Source of the DNA: Candidatus Bathyarchaeota archaeon
GTDB lineage: Archaea; Thermoproteota; Bathyarchaeia; 40CM-2-53-6
Length of the DNA: 8,328 bases
Reading direction: 5' to 3'
NCBI GenBank assembly: GCA_005882905.1
Contig: VBBG01000082.1
Span: 1 to 8,328 of the forward strand
The stretch's first letter is position 1, and each line of letters starts with the position of its first letter. Positions 6,775 through 8,328 of this stretch are shown in pieces. Under the pieces are notes generated by a model that was not told the origin of the DNA, did not search any database, and saw only the letters and a list, made by a program, of their open reading frames with translations. A program made the position numbers and the translations under genes.

Positions 6775-8328
6775 TTGCCGCGTCAAGGGGCAAGGACGGC
6801 TCTTCTCATCATATTAGGCTCCATATTCCTAGCTACCATCAGCCCGGTTGTCTGGGCCCCTCCTGGAGAGAGCTATGCCCTCACCATTTCACCAAGTCGG
6901 GTTCAGGAGAGCATCAGCAACCAGGTCGTCTTATCTCTCAGAGTGACGAACGCTAGCGCTTTTACGAATTATGGATTCACTTGGACGGTGGTCGATCCTT
7001 CTGGGTTCAGCCGTACGGCTAACAACAGCACCAATAGTGGTTTCAGCACGTCATTCACGCTAAGCACCGACTATCCCAGGAGCTTCACGCCTGGTAGCCT
7101 GAGGTACGTGGGAAACTACACTGTTCGAGTGGATCAGACGAATCCGTCGAGCAAGTTGAACATTGCGAGTGGGCAGTTCCAGGTCGGCCTAACGAACGCC
7201 GGGACCTACCACCGCACAGACACGACGTCAATCCAGGGCGTAGGATACAGGGCTGGGGAGAACGTCAGCATAAGTCTGTCCTACGGCTCAAATCCTGTCC
7301 CAGGGTTCCCGACGTCAGGCTCCGCGGACCCCAATGGAGTGTTGTCCTATCTTTGGCAATCCCCTCCCGGAGCCGCAATCGGGGTCTACAACGTAACCCT
7401 CCAAGGCTCAATCACGGTTAAGAGCCCGGCCGATACACAAGTCTTCTCACTATTCGCCACCAACGTTACGATACCACAATTGATGGTGGCTCGAACTTCC
7501 TTAGAGAGGACGGAGACCCAGGACTTCACCTTCACCCCGATCTACCTGAGCGGAGTAGCAGTTCAGTCTGGAGCGGTCACGATAACAGTGGTGGAACCGG
7601 ACTCCGTCACAACACATTCCGTGACCGCAGCCTACAACCCGGGAATGGGCATGTTCCAGGCCGGCTATCGCATACCGCTGACGAGCCAGATAGGCACATG
7701 GGCATCAAGCATCCGAGCGGCCAGCTTCAGCGATGGCTATGGAAACACGGGTCCGCTTGTCGGGGTTACTAGTGGTTTCAATGTGCAGCCCGCTCAACTG
7801 TCCATCTCTGTCGGCGTCCAGAACAAGACCTACAGCCCAGGCGATGTCATGGCCATCTACGCGAGCGTCCGTAGCCCTGACGGAAGCCAGTTCACATCAG
7901 GCACGCTGACCGCTTTTCTCTCCCCATTGAACTCGGGGACCCAGATAGGCTCGGGAGTCACACTTGTGTATGTGTCGAGCCAGGCCAGATGGGTTGGAAG
8001 TACAGTCGTCAACTCTACGGATCCCGCCGGGGTCTGGCTGGTCAACGTTAACGCCTCGGACGCTTATGGCAACATTGGCCAAGGCTCCAGCGTTGCCGTG
8101 GTGAACAATGCTCTTGCCCAGCCGCCTGGCCAACCCCTCAACCTATTCTATTTCATAGTCGTCGCTGGAATAGTCGGCGGCGGTCTTACCAGCGCCCTGC
8201 TATTCAGGAGATTCAACTCGGCAGACGGGCCCTTCGAAGAACTGTACAGTATTACGGGAGGCGAGTTCCAGCCACCCACCACGCTGATGATCCGGGGAGA
8301 ATCCGGCTCAGGAACAAGTACACTCGGA
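6775..8328 (+). CDS. Secreted Ig-like, single-pass membrane protein fused to a KaiC/RAD55-like ATPase domain (3' truncated by window edge)
   Basis: The frame is open for 518 codons and continues past the window. The start is TTG at 6775, the only plausible start after the in-frame stop at 6763-6765. It gives a clean signal peptide: basic MPRQGAR, a hydrophobic core, and a likely cut after VWA at residue 28. Residues 29-450 are beta-rich Ig-like sequence in about four units (about 30-137, 138-238, 241-337, 341-446) with ten N-x-S/T sequons. Units three and four are recognisably similar, each ending in G-x-W...AS...D-x-YGN-x-G. A transmembrane helix (456-477, NLFYFIVVAGIVGGGLTSALLF) is followed by positive RR. 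Then comes a cytoplasmic segment (484 onward, FEELYSITGGEFQPPTTLMI) resembling the start of KaiC/GvpD/RAD55 ATPases. The P-loop reads GESGSGTST: Thr514 stands where Lys is expected. A surface receptor or tethering role is inference; ligand and partners are unknown. Confidence 0.8.
   Translation, partial: MPRQGARTALLIILGSIFLATISPVVWAPPGESYALTISPSRVQESISNQVVLSLRVTNASAFTNYGFTWTVVDPSGFSRTANNSTNSGFSTSFTLSTDYPRSFTPGSLRYVGNYTVRVDQTNPSSKLNIASGQFQVGLTNAGTYHRTDTTSIQGVGYRAGENVSISLSYGSNPVPGFPTSGSADPNGVLSYLWQSPPGAAIGVYNVTLQGSITVKSPADTQVFSLFATNVTIPQLMVARTSLERTETQDFTFTPIYLSGVAVQSGAVTITVVEPDSVTTHSVTAAYNPGMGMFQAGYRIPLTSQIGTWASSIRAASFSDGYGNTGPLVGVTSGFNVQPAQLSISVGVQNKTYSPGDVMAIYASVRSPDGSQFTSGTLTAFLSPLNSGTQIGSGVTLVYVSSQARWVGSTVVNSTDPAGVWLVNVNASDAYGNIGQGSSVAVVNNALAQPPGQPLNLFYFIVVAGIVGGGLTSALLFRRFNSADGPFEELYSITGGEFQPPTTLMIRGESGSGTSTLG

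Noticed and set aside
7857..8133. Two minus-strand frames of 62 and 78 codons opposite the surface protein
   Set aside because: They are shadows of a 518-codon plus-strand frame that has a signal peptide, transmembrane helix and P-loop.

Overview
The window looks archaeal. The signs are an AT-rich TATA-like element with a purine-rich BRE-like flank placed so that hemA and dps mRNAs would have almost no leader, the order hemA-hemB-hemL-hemC-hemD, frequent GTG/TTG starts, and a secreted Ig-like protein joined to a KaiC/RAD55-type ATPase domain. A TACK-type archaeon (Thaumarchaeota or Bathyarchaeia relatives) is my best guess. That guess is inference, not something the sequence proves.

Layout. 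Positions 3-116 (+) hold the last 37 codons of a gene whose end resembles ferrochelatase. It converges on a small His-containing membrane protein (284-667, -). Next comes a tight minus-strand tetrapyrrole operon, transcribed from about 5966 down to 775: hemA (glutamyl-tRNA reductase), hemB (porphobilinogen synthase), hemL (glutamate-1-semialdehyde aminomutase), hemC (hydroxymethylbilane synthase) and hemD (uroporphyrinogen-III synthase). Together these form the complete C5 route from glutamyl-tRNA to uroporphyrinogen III. Genes are spaced -13 to +13 nt apart, which implies one mRNA with translational coupling. hemL is broken as read: the N-terminal 82 codons and the C-terminal 327 codons are in different frames, and about 20 conserved residues are missing at the junction. 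This is either a recent lesion or an assembly error.

Upstream of the operon on the same strand is a Dps-family ferritin-like protein (6067-6612), which ties iron storage to heme synthesis. After a 162-bp divergent promoter region, a plus-strand gene starts with TTG at 6775 and runs off the window. It encodes a signal peptide, about 430 residues of Ig-like sequence rich in N-glycosylation sequons, one transmembrane helix, and the first residues of a cytoplasmic KaiC/RAD55/GvpD-like P-loop domain. Its Walker A motif has Thr where the catalytic Lys should be. This fusion is the most unusual item here and could be an archaeal surface receptor that signals through a RecA-fold domain.

No rRNA, tRNA, CRISPR array or insertion sequence was recognised. 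All intergenic gaps are under 170 bp.
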